Shown here: positions 17,038-27,300 of the stretch, one piece after another
Layout: every line of letters begins with the position of its first letter
Position numbering within the stretch: the stretch's first letter is position 1
Assembly: GCF_003449035.1 (NCBI RefSeq)
Contig: NZ_QRGB01000001.1
Coordinates: 1,426,001 to 1,490,000, forward strand
Reading direction: 5' to 3'
DNA length: 64,000 nt
Source of the DNA: Pedobacter indicus
GTDB taxonomy: Bacteria; Bacteroidota; Bacteroidia; Sphingobacteriales; Sphingobacteriaceae
Program-made: the position numbers and the translations under genes
Notes under the pieces: model-generated
The model's input: only the letters and a program-made list of their open reading frames with translations
Database searches by the model: none
Told to the model about the DNA's origin: nothing

Positions 17038-17649
17038 TCACTTAATTCTGAAATCAATTAATTTTTGGTTTTCGAGGTATCCTTCCAAGTGATCGCCAAT
17101 TTGAATCGGACCAACTCCCGCGGGAGTTCCTGTGTAAATTAAATCTCCGTTCCTTAGCGTGATGTATTTCGAAACGAAGGTAAGGATCTTAGCGAAAGAA
17201 AAGATCATATCTTTAGTTGCGCCCGTTTGTACACGCTGTTTGTTGACATCTAAATGAAAGTTTAAGGCTTGCGCATTGGCAAAACCCTCTTTCGGTAGTA
17301 GATTAGATATAGCTGCTGAATGATCAAACGCTTTTGCCAGTTCCCAAGGTAATCCTTTCTCTTTGTGTTTTTGTTGGATATCTCGAGCGGTAAAATCAAT
17401 TCCTAAACCGATACGGTCGTAATATTTATCAGCAAACTTTTCTGCAATATGTTTACCCTCTTTACAAATGCGTAATACGACTTCGACTTCATAATGAATA
17501 TCCTGGGAAAAGTCAGGGTAGTAAAAATCTTTGTTTTCTTTTAGTAGGGCGGTATCTGGTTTGAGAAAAATTACCGGCTCGGTCGGTACAGGGTTTTTTA
17601 GCTCGTTCGCGTGATCAATATAATTGCGTCCTACGGCAATAACCTTCAT
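17038..17649 (-). CDS. Fumarylacetoacetate hydrolase-family protein
   Basis: A 203-residue FAH-fold protein starting at MKVIAVGRNYIDHANEL. The metal-binding motif is HYEVEVVLRI, and GIDFTARDIQ, KAFDHSAAI and DLIYTGTPAGVGP are typical. Relatives act as acylpyruvases, oxaloacetate tautomerases or decarboxylases, and some act on aromatic breakdown products; the substrate is not decided. I chose the ATG at 17649 over one at 17709 because the extra 20 residues do not resemble the family and because that stretch overlaps the terminator of the gene upstream. Confidence 0.85.
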   Translation of the reverse strand: MKVIAVGRNYIDHANELKNPVPTEPVIFLKPDTALLKENKDFYYPDFSQDIHYEVEVVLRICKEGKHIAEKFADKYYDRIGLGIDFTARDIQQKHKEKGLPWELAKAFDHSAAISNLLPKEGFANAQALNFHLDVNKQRVQTGATKDMIFSFAKILTFVSKYITLRNGDLIYTGTPAGVGPIQIGDHLEGYLENQKLIDFRIK

Positions 17650-17691
17650 AGTGTTTTTTTTGGAAAGATACCTTTTAGAACCTTCAAATAC

Positions 17692-17727
17692 AAAAAAAGG
17701 CATCCTCATTTCAAATGAAAATGCCTT
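17692..17727 (-). terminator. Rho-independent terminator of the T9SS cargo gene
   Basis: Read on the minus strand, GGCAT and TCATT pair with AATGA and ATGCC around a 3-base loop, with two wobble pairs between, and a run of seven T follows. It lies 24 bases after the stop at 17751. Confidence 0.8.
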
Positions 17728-17750
17728 GCAAACTAATTAACTATCATCTA

Positions 17751-18254
17751 TTAGACAATTTGGATTCTTTTGACCACGGTTTCCGTTCCTGCCATGATTC
17801 TGATAAAATAGAATCCACTATTAAGATTACTCTTAATGGAAAATGTATGAACCTGATTGCCTTCTTCTAGTTCTTCCGACAATAAGGTGTTGATTTCGTT
17901 CCCTAAAGCATCCATAATTTTGATGGATACGTTTACTGTTTTACTTAGTTTAAAAGTAAGATTTAATTGTTCTGATATCGGGTTAGGGTAAATCTTAACA
18001 TTGCTAAGTGTTTTCGCTGATTCGCGATGATCCATTTTTAAATACGGAGCGTATGGGGCGAACGGTTTAAAAGTATATAGAGCACTTTTGGGTCTATCTG
18101 TTCTTGTATCACTTAATTTACTTAGGATAGTCTTATTTTCTGTCGAATCCTGTAGCGTCGACGCAGCATCAGCTGAAGCACGATTAGGTAACCCCAGTAG
18201 TGTGCCGAGAAAGATGAGTGAAAAAATAAGAGTATAAAAGTAGTTGTGTTTCAT
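17751..18254 (-). CDS. Short secreted protein with a T9SS C-terminal sorting domain
   Basis: A 167-residue protein. Residues 1-28 are a signal peptide (LLGLPNRASADA). The last 80 residues are a type A sorting domain: VKIYPNPISEQLNLTF, VSIKIMDALGNEI, NLNSGFYFIRI, ending KRIQIV. These domains guide proteins through the type IX secretion system to the surface. The passenger between them is only about 60 residues, of low complexity, with a Pro/Tyr-rich phrase FKPFAPYAPYLK. There is no recognisable enzyme. It is a single gene with its own terminator, sharing a 190-base divergent region with kup. Confidence 0.85.
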   Translation of the reverse strand: MKHNYFYTLIFSLIFLGTLLGLPNRASADAASTLQDSTENKTILSKLSDTRTDRPKSALYTFKPFAPYAPYLKMDHRESAKTLSNVKIYPNPISEQLNLTFKLSKTVNVSIKIMDALGNEINTLLSEELEEGNQVHTFSIKSNLNSGFYFIRIMAGTETVVKRIQIV

Positions 18255-18307
18255 AGATTACCTTATGATGCAAAAGTATAACATTTTTTATTGAATATAC
18301 TATGTTT

Positions 18308-18380
18308 TTGTTAAAAAAGTAAGCTTTTAACAATTTTTAACAACTTTTTTCTTCTCGATAATAAACTGGAGCATTATCGA
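18308..18380 (+). promoter_or_regulatory. Two inverted repeats in the kup upstream region
   Basis: TTGTTAAAA at 18308-18316 pairs with TTTTAACAA at 18325-18333 (9 bp, 8-base loop). TCGATAAT at 18355-18362 pairs with ATTATCGA at 18373-18380 (8 bp, 10-base loop). Both are perfect and lie within 140 bases upstream of kup. They may be RNA hairpins in its leader or binding sites for a regulator. T-runs follow the first one. Confidence 0.4.
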
Positions 18381-18444
18381 TACAAACAGAAATCTTTGGA
18401 AATGGTTTAGGAATATATACATTTGCCACACAAAAAATCGAAAG

Positions 18445-20385
18445 GTGGAGAAACATAAGAATCTAAACCGCTTAAGCTCTGCTGGGTTATTAATTAGCCT
18501 AGGAATTATTTTCGGAGATATTGGGACTTCTCCACTCTACGTTTTTAAAGCTATAGTTGGAGATAATATTATTTCGTCTGACTTAATTTTAGGAGGTCTC
18601 TCTTGTGTTTTTTGGATCCTTACGCTCCAAACGACGATAAAGTACGTGCTTATCGTGTTGCGTGCGGATAATAAAGGTGAAGGTGGTATTTTTTCATTAT
18701 ACACCTTAGTAAAGCGTCGAGCTAAATGGCTGATTTTTCCGGCCATGATTGGTGGTGCAGCGCTTCTAGCTGATGGCATGATAACACCTCCAATAACGGT
18801 TTCTTCGGCACTTGAAGGCTTGAATATTTATTTTCCTGAGCTACCGACGGTACCGATTGTTCTTTTTATTATAACTTGTCTTTTTATCATTCAGCGTTTC
18901 GGGACCTCGATAGTAGGGAAGGTTTTTGGTCCGCTTATGTTCATCTGGTTTAGCACAATGGGGGTTTTAGGTCTTGCATATGTTATTCAACAACCTGATA
19001 TTTTTAGAGCCATCAATCCATATTATGCGATTAATATTCTAGTGAATTACCCGAACGCCTGGGTTATATTGGGTGCTGTATTCTTATGCACAACGGGCGC
19101 AGAAGCACTCTATTCGGATCTGGGTCATTGTGGAAGATCAAATATCCGGGTAAGCTGGATATTTGTAAAAGCGTGTCTGATCCTGAATTACTTTGGCCAG
19201 GGGGTATGGCTATTGCAGCATCAAGGCCTGACCTTAAATTATCAAAACCCATTTTATCTCATCATGCCAGATTGGTTTTTGGTCTATGGGATTGGCATAG
19301 CTACGATTGCGGCTATTATCGCAAGTCAAGCGATGATTTCAGGTTCTTTTACGTTAATTTCCGAAGCAGTTAGACTCAATATTTGGCCCAAAGTTCGGAT
19401 TAACTACCCTAGTAATCAAAAAGGCCAGCTCTATGTCCCTTCGGCTAATTTTATTTTATGGTTAGGCTGTATGGTGGTCGTATTGGTCTTTCAGGAGTCC
19501 CGTCATATGGAGGCTGCTTATGGTTTAGCCATTAATATTACTTTTTTGATGACCACCATATTAATAGGATATTTCTTAGATAAAAAACATTTACCAAAAT
19601 ATCTAATTGTGTTTTTTGTATCGGTCTTTCTACTTCTAGAAATTACTCTGCTAATTAGTAACGGGGTCAAAATAGTTCACGGAGGTTGGTTAACAATAAT
19701 TCTGAGCAGCATTTTGTTTACTGTTATGTTATCTTGGTGGTGGGCTAGGAAAATCAAAAATGCCTACGTTCGGTTCGTTGATATCGAACACTATTATCCT
19801 GTACTTCAAGATCTAAGTGAGGATGAATCTGTTCCGCGATATGCTTCGCAATTAGTCTATCTCACATCTGCTAATTTTGTTTCTGAAATTGAATCGAAAA
19901 TTATTTACTCCATTCTTCAGAAAAAACCGAAACGAGCGGACGTCTATTGGCTAGTACATGTAGATGTACGGGATGAACCTTTTACAAATGAATATAAAGT
20001 AACCAGTCTTATAGATAAAAAATTGATCCGTATCGATTTCCGACTTGGCTTTCGTGTCGAACAACGAATCAGCTTATTGCTTCGCAAGGTGATTGAGGAT
20101 ATGGTAAAAAAAGGTGAAATCGATATTTTCAGCCGATACGATAGTTTAAAAAAATATAAAATGGTCGGTGATTTTAAATTTGTTGTTTTACAAAAAGTAA
20201 TTTCACGATCTAATAATCTGAGCTTTATGCAAAAGATCGTTGTGGATATTTACCATGTTCTTCGACGATTTAGTTTGTCCGAAGAAAAAGGCTTTGGTCT
20301 TGATTCCAGTTTTGTGACGGTCGAACGGGTTCCTTTGATGATTGCCGAAACAGAAGATATAACAATTAAGCGCGTTGATTCGTAA
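18445..20385 (+). CDS. kup: Kup-type potassium uptake transporter
   Basis: A 646-residue KUP/HAK/KT protein. The first about 430 residues hold 12 transmembrane segments, starting with LGIIFGDIGTSPLYVFKAI, the family signature. Further support comes from DNKGEGGIFSLYTLV and GGAALLADGMITPPITVSSA. The last 200 residues form the cytoplasmic domain (VDVRDEPFTNEYKV). It brings potassium in with protons across the inner membrane. The start is a GTG; no ATG is available nearby, and the first helix falls at the usual distance. It has no operon partner and a long upstream region with two inverted repeats. Confidence 0.95.
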   Translation: MEKHKNLNRLSSAGLLISLGIIFGDIGTSPLYVFKAIVGDNIISSDLILGGLSCVFWILTLQTTIKYVLIVLRADNKGEGGIFSLYTLVKRRAKWLIFPAMIGGAALLADGMITPPITVSSALEGLNIYFPELPTVPIVLFIITCLFIIQRFGTSIVGKVFGPLMFIWFSTMGVLGLAYVIQQPDIFRAINPYYAINILVNYPNAWVILGAVFLCTTGAEALYSDLGHCGRSNIRVSWIFVKACLILNYFGQGVWLLQHQGLTLNYQNPFYLIMPDWFLVYGIGIATIAAIIASQAMISGSFTLISEAVRLNIWPKVRINYPSNQKGQLYVPSANFILWLGCMVVVLVFQESRHMEAAYGLAINITFLMTTILIGYFLDKKHLPKYLIVFFVSVFLLLEITLLISNGVKIVHGGWLTIILSSILFTVMLSWWWARKIKNAYVRFVDIEHYYPVLQDLSEDESVPRYASQLVYLTSANFVSEIESKIIYSILQKKPKRADVYWLVHVDVRDEPFTNEYKVTSLIDKKLIRIDFRLGFRVEQRISLLLRKVIEDMVKKGEIDIFSRYDSLKKYKMVGDFKFVVLQKVISRSNNLSFMQKIVVDIYHVLRRFSLSEEKGFGLDSSFVTVERVPLMIAETEDITIKRVDS

Positions 20386-20396
20386 CATGGTTATGT

Positions 20397-20828
20397 TTAT
20401 CTTTTGGATAGACCCAAACACAAGGAACGACTTTCATAATCGATCTTTGCTTTATACTCGTAGAGTAAATCGCCACCAATGACACCTATCACAGGTTCCA
20501 TGTCAAGTTGTTGGTACGCAATGTTGATGGTAGATAGATCTAAAACCGCAGCTTCATAGTTCTTCAGGTGCAAATCACCAATTTTGAAATCCGGAATTGT
20601 AAGCGTATAGCTTTCCATCGTATTCGTTCCCAACCCGGTCGATAGTTGGTCAGAGGGTTTAATTAATTCTGGATCGATATGAGTTTCCACACTGGCTTTA
20701 TCAAATACAGTTTTTGATGCTCCAGTGTCCAAAACTGCACGGAATGGTTTGTCGAAAACGGTGACCTCCACCAAAAGGTGAAAGCCATCGTTTTGTAAAT
20801 TCAGTAAGATCAAAGGAATTTCAGTCAT
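20397..20828 (-). CDS. Retropepsin-like aspartyl protease-family protein
   Basis: A 143-residue cytoplasmic protein (no signal peptide) with one retropepsin-like domain: AVLDTGASKTVFDK with catalytic Asp34 in DTGAS, and a flap-like stretch LGTNTMESYTL. A GVIGGDLLYEYKAKIDYESRSLCL ending matches the C-terminal psi loop. Retropepsins work as dimers. The target is unknown. Its ATG directly abuts the malate dehydrogenase stop without any spacer, so translation is probably coupled. Confidence 0.8.
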   Translation of the reverse strand: MTEIPLILLNLQNDGFHLLVEVTVFDKPFRAVLDTGASKTVFDKASVETHIDPELIKPSDQLSTGLGTNTMESYTLTIPDFKIGDLHLKNYEAAVLDLSTINIAYQQLDMEPVIGVIGGDLLYEYKAKIDYESRSLCLGLSKR

Positions 20829-21767
20829 TTATAATATACCGGTATCTTTCAGGACATCATTCATCTTCTGTACAGCATTTGCACTTTCGCTGAGGCGCGC
20901 TTGATCTTCATCGTCTAAGCTCATTGGCAAAATCTTCTCTACACCACTTTTTCCGATAATAATAGGTACACCGAGATTGATATCTGAGAAACCATATTCT
21001 CCGTCAAGGTACACCGACGCAGTAAATAATTTTTTCTGATCGCGGACAATACTTTCCACTACTGCTGCAGATGCTGCTCCGGGTGCATACCAAGCAGAGG
21101 TGCCGATTAACTTCGTCAACGTTGCGCCTCCCACCATCGTTGCCTTCACGATTTCCTCTTGATCTTCAGATGAAAGAAACTCCGTAACAGGAATACTATT
21201 CCATGTCGCATGTTTAATGAGCGGAATCATTGTCGTGTCACCATGACCGCCAATTACAATAGCGTTTAAATCTCCTGCAGAAGCACCTAACTTCTTACTT
21301 AGCTGATAACGAAATCTTGCTGAGTCGAGAGTTCCACCCATCCCGATAATCCGATTTTTGGGAAGTCCCGTCGCTTTCAATGCTAAATAGGTCATTGTAT
21401 CCATTGGATTTGAGACAACCACTAAAATAATTTCAGGTGAATATTTTAAAAGATTTTCCGCTACATCCTTTACGATAGAAGCATTAGTGCCAATTAACTC
21501 TTCACGCGTCATTCCAGGTTTACGTGGAATACCAGAGGTAATCACAGCTACACTTGAACCAGCCGTTTTACTGTAATCATTTGTTACGCCTGTAATTGTG
21601 GTATCGAAGCCGAGCAGAGCAGCAGTTTGGGACATGTCCTGTGCTTTTCCTTCGGCAAAGCCCTCTTTAATATCTAAGAGTACGACTTCTTCCGCGAGCT
21701 CTTTGCGGACAATATTATCTGCAGTAGTAGCACCTACTGCTCCAGCACCTACGATTGTTATTTTCAT
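20829..21767 (-). CDS. mdh: Malate dehydrogenase
   Basis: A 312-residue NAD-dependent malate dehydrogenase of the lactate-dehydrogenase-like type. The NAD motif is GAGAVGATTA (7-16), the adenosine-binding acidic residue is in VVLLDIKEG, and the substrate loop is IPRKPGMTREE with Arg82 and Arg88, the arginine at the first of these marking malate rather than lactate. The catalytic His lies in IGGHGDTTM. It converts malate and oxaloacetate in the TCA cycle. A retropepsin-like gene follows without spacing. Confidence 0.96.
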   Translation of the reverse strand: MKITIVGAGAVGATTADNIVRKELAEEVVLLDIKEGFAEGKAQDMSQTAALLGFDTTITGVTNDYSKTAGSSVAVITSGIPRKPGMTREELIGTNASIVKDVAENLLKYSPEIILVVVSNPMDTMTYLALKATGLPKNRIIGMGGTLDSARFRYQLSKKLGASAGDLNAIVIGGHGDTTMIPLIKHATWNSIPVTEFLSSEDQEEIVKATMVGGATLTKLIGTSAWYAPGAASAAVVESIVRDQKKLFTASVYLDGEYGFSDINLGVPIIIGKSGVEKILPMSLDDEDQARLSESANAVQKMNDVLKDTGIL

Positions 21768-22025
21768 AATGACTTTTTATTTGTGAAAGCTGCAAATGAT
21801 TAAGTTCTTTAGCAAGATAGAAATAATGAAAGGATTTTTCAACTGTAAAGCTATTATTTATCCCATTTCCTCTTAAGACTTTGTTCGGATCCAGCGATGA
21901 TTTTTCGCCAGTTTATTTGCTAATGTAACCCTGTTTTCGTCGATTTGAACGAGAAGAATAGGGAATTAATAGATAATTAATTGGTAAATACCCTTTACAA
22001 GTTTTCACCCAGATTTAGTAAATAG

Positions 22026-24338
22026 CTAAAACGGATATCCAATTGCGAGATTGAATATAATATTGTCTTTTCGCCATTGTTTATCACCGAAATCAATGCG
22101 GTCAATCACCCAACGCTCGCCTTGCGGCAAATAAGGGATTCTTATGGGGATAGCGATATCTGTTCTTAAGACCAAGAAAGTGAGATCAAAGCGTAAGCCG
22201 AGCCCAGCACCGACAGCCATTTCTTTTAAGAAGTCTTTGCTGATTGCAGCTCCTGGTTTGTTTTCATCTTCATTTAGCAACCAGATATTACCTGCATCAA
22301 CAAACGCTGCACCATGAATAATACTTACCAACTTTCGGCGATATTCTAAATTGACCTCCATTTTAATATCTCCCGTCATATCAGGTATAAAGTTATATTC
22401 GCCAAATGGTTCTGGTTCGTAAGACCCCGGTCCTAATGCACGGGCTCTAAAGGCTCTTATACCATTTGGTCCACCACTAAAAAATTGTTTGATATAGGGC
22501 ATCTGGTTGGAGTTTCCATATGCATAACCGAAGCCTAACATCGCGCGCGCCGCGATTTCAGATTTTGATCCCAGTTTTGTGTAATTCCGGAAGTCCAGGT
22601 CAGTTTTAATATATTGAGAAATAGGTGCATTCAGAAAACTGTATGTGTCCCCTTCATCGTAATTTGCACCTTTTATCAACCCGATAATATTGCCTGATAA
22701 ATCCAGTCCGCCACGAAAATACATTGTATTTTTCCTGTTTTGTTCCATTGTGTTCGTATATGTAAACACATAGTTAGGCCCTATAATGAACTGCTTGTCA
22801 ATGGCGTGCCGCAAGTTAGGGTTTCTTTGTAGCTCGAGTTCGTATTCCGGCGTGATATTCGACGAACGAACATAAGCTACCTCAAGTAAGTCCAGCTCAT
22901 GCTCTTTTTGACTACTCTCTCGCCACGAATAGCCGAAGCCAAAGGTCATCGAGTTGAGTCGATATGCATTCCGACGGTTTAAAAACTCATAACCCGTACG
23001 GATCGTCGTATGAGGGACAAAACGCTTGGTGGGTGTCCACTTAAAAGGGGCAATGATTTGCGGGAAGGTAAGACTAGCTTCAGCACCATAGCGATAAAAG
23101 CTAGAGTTTAGATTTACGTTACCTCCAGTTTGAAGCTCATAACCGCCAAAAACTGAAAGACGGAAAAGTTCCGCTCCTTTAAAGGCGCTTCTGTGTTGCC
23201 AAGAAAGCGTAGCTTCCGAACCGTTATAAACTGAAGCCGTTTTGCCCAGAATTTCGAAATGCATGGACTTGGTCGGTTGCGGCGTGAGATAATAATAGAC
23301 ATCCAGCAAATTGCTGTCTGCTGAATCTACCGGAACAAAGTTGTTCTTGACAAATTTAAAGGTTCCAAGCCCTACTAGTTGTGAAATTGTTCGCGTGTGT
23401 TTAGCCCTCGTGTATAAATCTCCCTTCTGAAAAGACATGGGTCTCGCAATAGCACGTCGTCTATAGGTCTTGAACGGATCAATAATATAATAATCGCCAT
23501 ATCTTGTACTATCTGAGGGTATACCCAGTTGATATGTTCCTTGTTGCAGGTTATAGTCCGGGAAAATATAAATATTATTGATATAATACGGATGGAGACC
23601 TTGGTCAGGAGCCTCTGGTTTGACTGTGACAAATAAATCGACTTGATGATCACCAACAGTGCTATCCACTTCCACAAGCAAGTAATCGGGGTTAAAGTAA
23701 TAATACCCTCTTGCTTTAAGTTCATTGTCAATCCTTGTTCGTTCGTTAACGATAACGTCAAAGTTGTAGGGGTTCCCGGGCTTCAGCAGAGATCCATCTT
23801 TCGTTTCATCAATAATTTTTCCGAAATCAGTGCTGTCTAGCTCAAAGACAACATCTTTTATTTTATAGTTATCATGTGGTGTAGCGAAATAAGATACCGT
23901 TGCTTTTCTGTTCTTAATTGTCGTATCCGAACTAACCTCTGCATTGAAGAACCCTAAGTTTTCCAATCTGTTTCTTAGCAAGTCCTCATTATGCGGTCTG
24001 TTTACATCGCTTAAAAGTACCGGAGGTTCACCGACTTTATATTTCAGCCAACCTTTAATGCCCTTTTCGGTGGTAGTTGAATCTCCTGCCAAATTATAGA
24101 AATACAGTTTTGGACGAAGACCGAGAATACTTGAATTTGGCTGTGGTCTCAGGTAGCTTTCCAGATTTGACTCCAACGGTTCAATATATTTCTCTGGAAA
24201 AGAGGTGTCAGGTTTAAGTTCTACCCGACCTTTCACATAAAGATTTTCTCCTTCTTTGAGATATTTAATATTACTGCAAGAGCTAGCAACAAAAAACATT
24301 ACGATAGGTATCCAAACATATAAAGATCTAATTCTCAT
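22026..24338 (-). CDS. tamL: TamL, BamA-family outer membrane lipoprotein
   Basis: A 770-residue protein with a lipoprotein signal (VMFFVASSC, cysteine 21), POTRA-like repeats in the first about 400 residues, and a C-terminal 16-strand barrel of the BamA/TamA superfamily, ending NIIFNLAIGYPF. The QFFSGGPNGIRAFRARALGPG segment is the conserved lid-loop region (GPNGIRAF). TamL with TamB builds a bridge that inserts proteins or moves phospholipids across the envelope. Its start lies 11 bases inside the TamB gene, so the two are co-transcribed. Confidence 0.92.
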   Translation of the reverse strand: MRIRSLYVWIPIVMFFVASSCSNIKYLKEGENLYVKGRVELKPDTSFPEKYIEPLESNLESYLRPQPNSSILGLRPKLYFYNLAGDSTTTEKGIKGWLKYKVGEPPVLLSDVNRPHNEDLLRNRLENLGFFNAEVSSDTTIKNRKATVSYFATPHDNYKIKDVVFELDSTDFGKIIDETKDGSLLKPGNPYNFDVIVNERTRIDNELKARGYYYFNPDYLLVEVDSTVGDHQVDLFVTVKPEAPDQGLHPYYINNIYIFPDYNLQQGTYQLGIPSDSTRYGDYYIIDPFKTYRRRAIARPMSFQKGDLYTRAKHTRTISQLVGLGTFKFVKNNFVPVDSADSNLLDVYYYLTPQPTKSMHFEILGKTASVYNGSEATLSWQHRSAFKGAELFRLSVFGGYELQTGGNVNLNSSFYRYGAEASLTFPQIIAPFKWTPTKRFVPHTTIRTGYEFLNRRNAYRLNSMTFGFGYSWRESSQKEHELDLLEVAYVRSSNITPEYELELQRNPNLRHAIDKQFIIGPNYVFTYTNTMEQNRKNTMYFRGGLDLSGNIIGLIKGANYDEGDTYSFLNAPISQYIKTDLDFRNYTKLGSKSEIAARAMLGFGYAYGNSNQMPYIKQFFSGGPNGIRAFRARALGPGSYEPEPFGEYNFIPDMTGDIKMEVNLEYRRKLVSIIHGAAFVDAGNIWLLNEDENKPGAAISKDFLKEMAVGAGLGLRFDLTFLVLRTDIAIPIRIPYLPQGERWVIDRIDFGDKQWRKDNIIFNLAIGYPF

Positions 24339-27300
24339 TCTCTGCTCCTTTCGCTCTGAATTGTATGACGTTGGTACTGTCGTTAGGTTGAGTGGATCGT
24401 CTTCTTTGCTGAGGTGCTGATTTCATTAATTCAATATTCTTTTTCTCTTGTTCTTCTTTTAGGTGTCTTTGTAACTTCTCAGCATTCATAAATAACTCAA
24501 CAAACTTATCGTAGTCCATGTTGATATTAAAGCCAATCCCTGTTTCGATAACCTGCCCTTGTAGTGTTACTTCATACTGGTTTTTGCGGAATGCGCGGAG
24601 AAAGTATCTTCCGTCTCGCGATAGTTGATATTCAAGGGCGATATCGCCTGCAATATTTGTCGGTTGACGACCTGGTTGTCCTCCTTCTATTTCGAAATTA
24701 GACCCTACAGTTACCTTGAGTCTATCATTCAATAGCCGCTTGGAAACACCGACATTCAAGTCTGTACGATTTTGTTGAGTGCCGGTACTATAATCGTCTG
24801 TAGATTGAAGGTCGAAGTTCAATTCAACCCCGGCGATTAAGTCGCCAGCTAGATTGTTTAGCTGAGCACTTAAAAGTTCACTGACCGAATTACGTGCCAT
24901 CGATTCGACACTACCTCCGGCTGCACTTGAGAATGGATTTTCGGCGACAAATCGACCTAAAATAATGAGAGCAAAAACTTGTTTATTCAATTCTGATTCA
25001 TCTTCTCGTATTTGTGATAGACGGGTTTCCACTAAACTGGTCACATCTTGCGAGACACCGGTGTTCTCATCCTGCAAGTCGATACCGAATGAGATTTCGG
25101 GTTTCATCATTTCTCCAGTTATAAATAACTCGACTTCAAATGGGATTTTTTGTTTATAATAATTACTATTTCGTCCAGCAAGCTGGTTCTCTAAAAGATC
25201 GATCGGGGCTGCATCAATATCATAACCGGCTGTAATATTCAAATCAGCCGCCATCGGTTCGCCGTTCCATACAATTGTACTTCCCTGCTTAAAATCAAAT
25301 TTCCTCTTTATCATATTGAATGAAAGATTGTAGTGCCCTTCCTCTACCTCATAAGTGCCAGCTAGGGACATGTTCCCTCCGGGACTGATACCTGCGTTAA
25401 GTTGAGCCTCTCCTTTAATAAACAGAGCATCGCCTGTTCCGGGATCGATAACCACATTAAATTCCGCATCTCGGTCAACTCCAATATTAAGGGAAACATC
25501 CATTCCAGTAACCGTTTGCGGGGTTTCTGCTATTTGCTGGTTAAACAAATCGTAGCTGCTCGTATCACTCCGATCAACAAATTTTACGACACCTTCTCGT
25601 TCTGCCAGTCCCGGTTCAGAGTCTGGTACTACAATAGTCATTTTTGTTTTATCATTGACATTAAGAGAACCATTCACTTCTGGACTTTCCATCGATCCGG
25701 TTATACGGAGATCGCTATCAATGAAAAGGGTTCCATAGAACAAGTCATTGTCAACTTGGGATGAATTTAAAACCTGGAAATCGGATGCTTTAAGAGCTAG
25801 ATTGAAGTTAAAATCGGTATAGGTTGATGTTCCAACAATACCGTTAATTGTTGCCGTATTACCAACACTGTCAGCAATAGAAAAATCTCTGAACGCTATC
25901 CCTCGGTCGTTAAAATGGATGGCATCGTTATCGAAATAGAACTGAGCGTTTAACATGGACACATTAAGTTGTGCATTATTAAATAGTAAGCTCCCGTTTA
26001 AGCGAGGCGCGTCCGGAGAACCTGTAATATCTAATTTTCCGTTCAAATAACCATCAGCGCGACGTAGACTTCCAAAAGAAAAGGCTTCCAACGTAGACAT
26101 GTTAAGCCTGTTGACGTTTAAATCAAAGTCCATCGTAGAAGATGCTTCAGGGGGACTGACATAGTCGCCATTTAGATTGACATCATTTCCATTACCGGTA
26201 ATGGAAATGTTAGCGGCAAAAGTATTCTCTCGCTGATTGTCAACTTGAATATTAATATCTCCTACCGTATCCGTACCAAAATAAAAATCATTGACAGTCA
26301 GATCAGAAACAAAAACTGGTGAACTTTCAAAACGATCTACTGTAGCATCCCCATTAATGGCACCACCTAACTTAAGCGTCTCGCTTTCGATAAACTTGGT
26401 GAAAGTTTCTATCCTAAAGTTCGAGAAAACGGCATCAATCGGTGCGTTTCGGCTAGAGTCCCTTGATTGCAGCTGTAAGCTCTGTCCACTGTTTTCCAAT
26501 ACGAAATCATTGGCATGTATACCTAGTTCTCCAAACCTGATGGCGTTCCCTTCTTGTATATTCCACTGGTCATAGTTTAGGATAAGTCCATCCGGTTTCA
26601 ATCTGAACAAAAAGTCGTTGTTCTCAGCTTGCAATTCTGCTCCAATATGATACTGATTAACATTTTCCGTATCACGAATCCAAAGGCCAGTATTCACAAT
26701 GCTATTATTCACATCACCACTGATGAGGGTGTTAATTAGATTGATGTTGGATACGTTCACTTCGCCTATTACGCCAGCATAATATAGCGTGCTATCTGCT
26801 GTGTTTATGTCAAAGCTAACGTTATCTACAAGCGTACTATCGTATAGGATGTGAGGAGCGCCAATACGAGCGTTTAATGATTTGTTTTCACTTGCAAAAT
26901 TACCAAAAAGCGTAATTGGCTCCATCTCACTCAACGCAGGAGCTATCTTAATAATAAGCGGTGAACGAATTAATTCTGCGTTGAACTCGAAAGTTTGTGG
27001 ATCATAAGATGTTGTATCGACTACATTCGTCGGATTGTAATAGGTTTCCACTACATCTTTGATCGCTGTTCCTATCTGCGTCAGTTTATAGTCGCCATAG
27101 ACCATCGCGTTCATAAATTCAGCTTCCAGGTTTAGTAGTTTCAAGGAGTCCGTTGCTTCCGAATGTAACTTAATACTATCTAGCGCATAGCGTTCACCGT
27201 TGTATAAAAGAAGAGAGTTTACTACATTGATATCTCCGTTAAGGTAGTCTGGGTCGGCTGTCGGCAAGTCAACCTCCATGCGACCATGATAGCGAATATC

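Noticed and set aside
17650-17709. Longer FAH-family protein from the ATG at 17709
   Set aside because: The added residues are unlike the family and overlap the terminator of the upstream gene.
18255-18444. Cyclic di-AMP (ydaO-type) riboswitch in front of kup
   Set aside because: The conserved core of that class is not seen and the region is too short and A+T rich.
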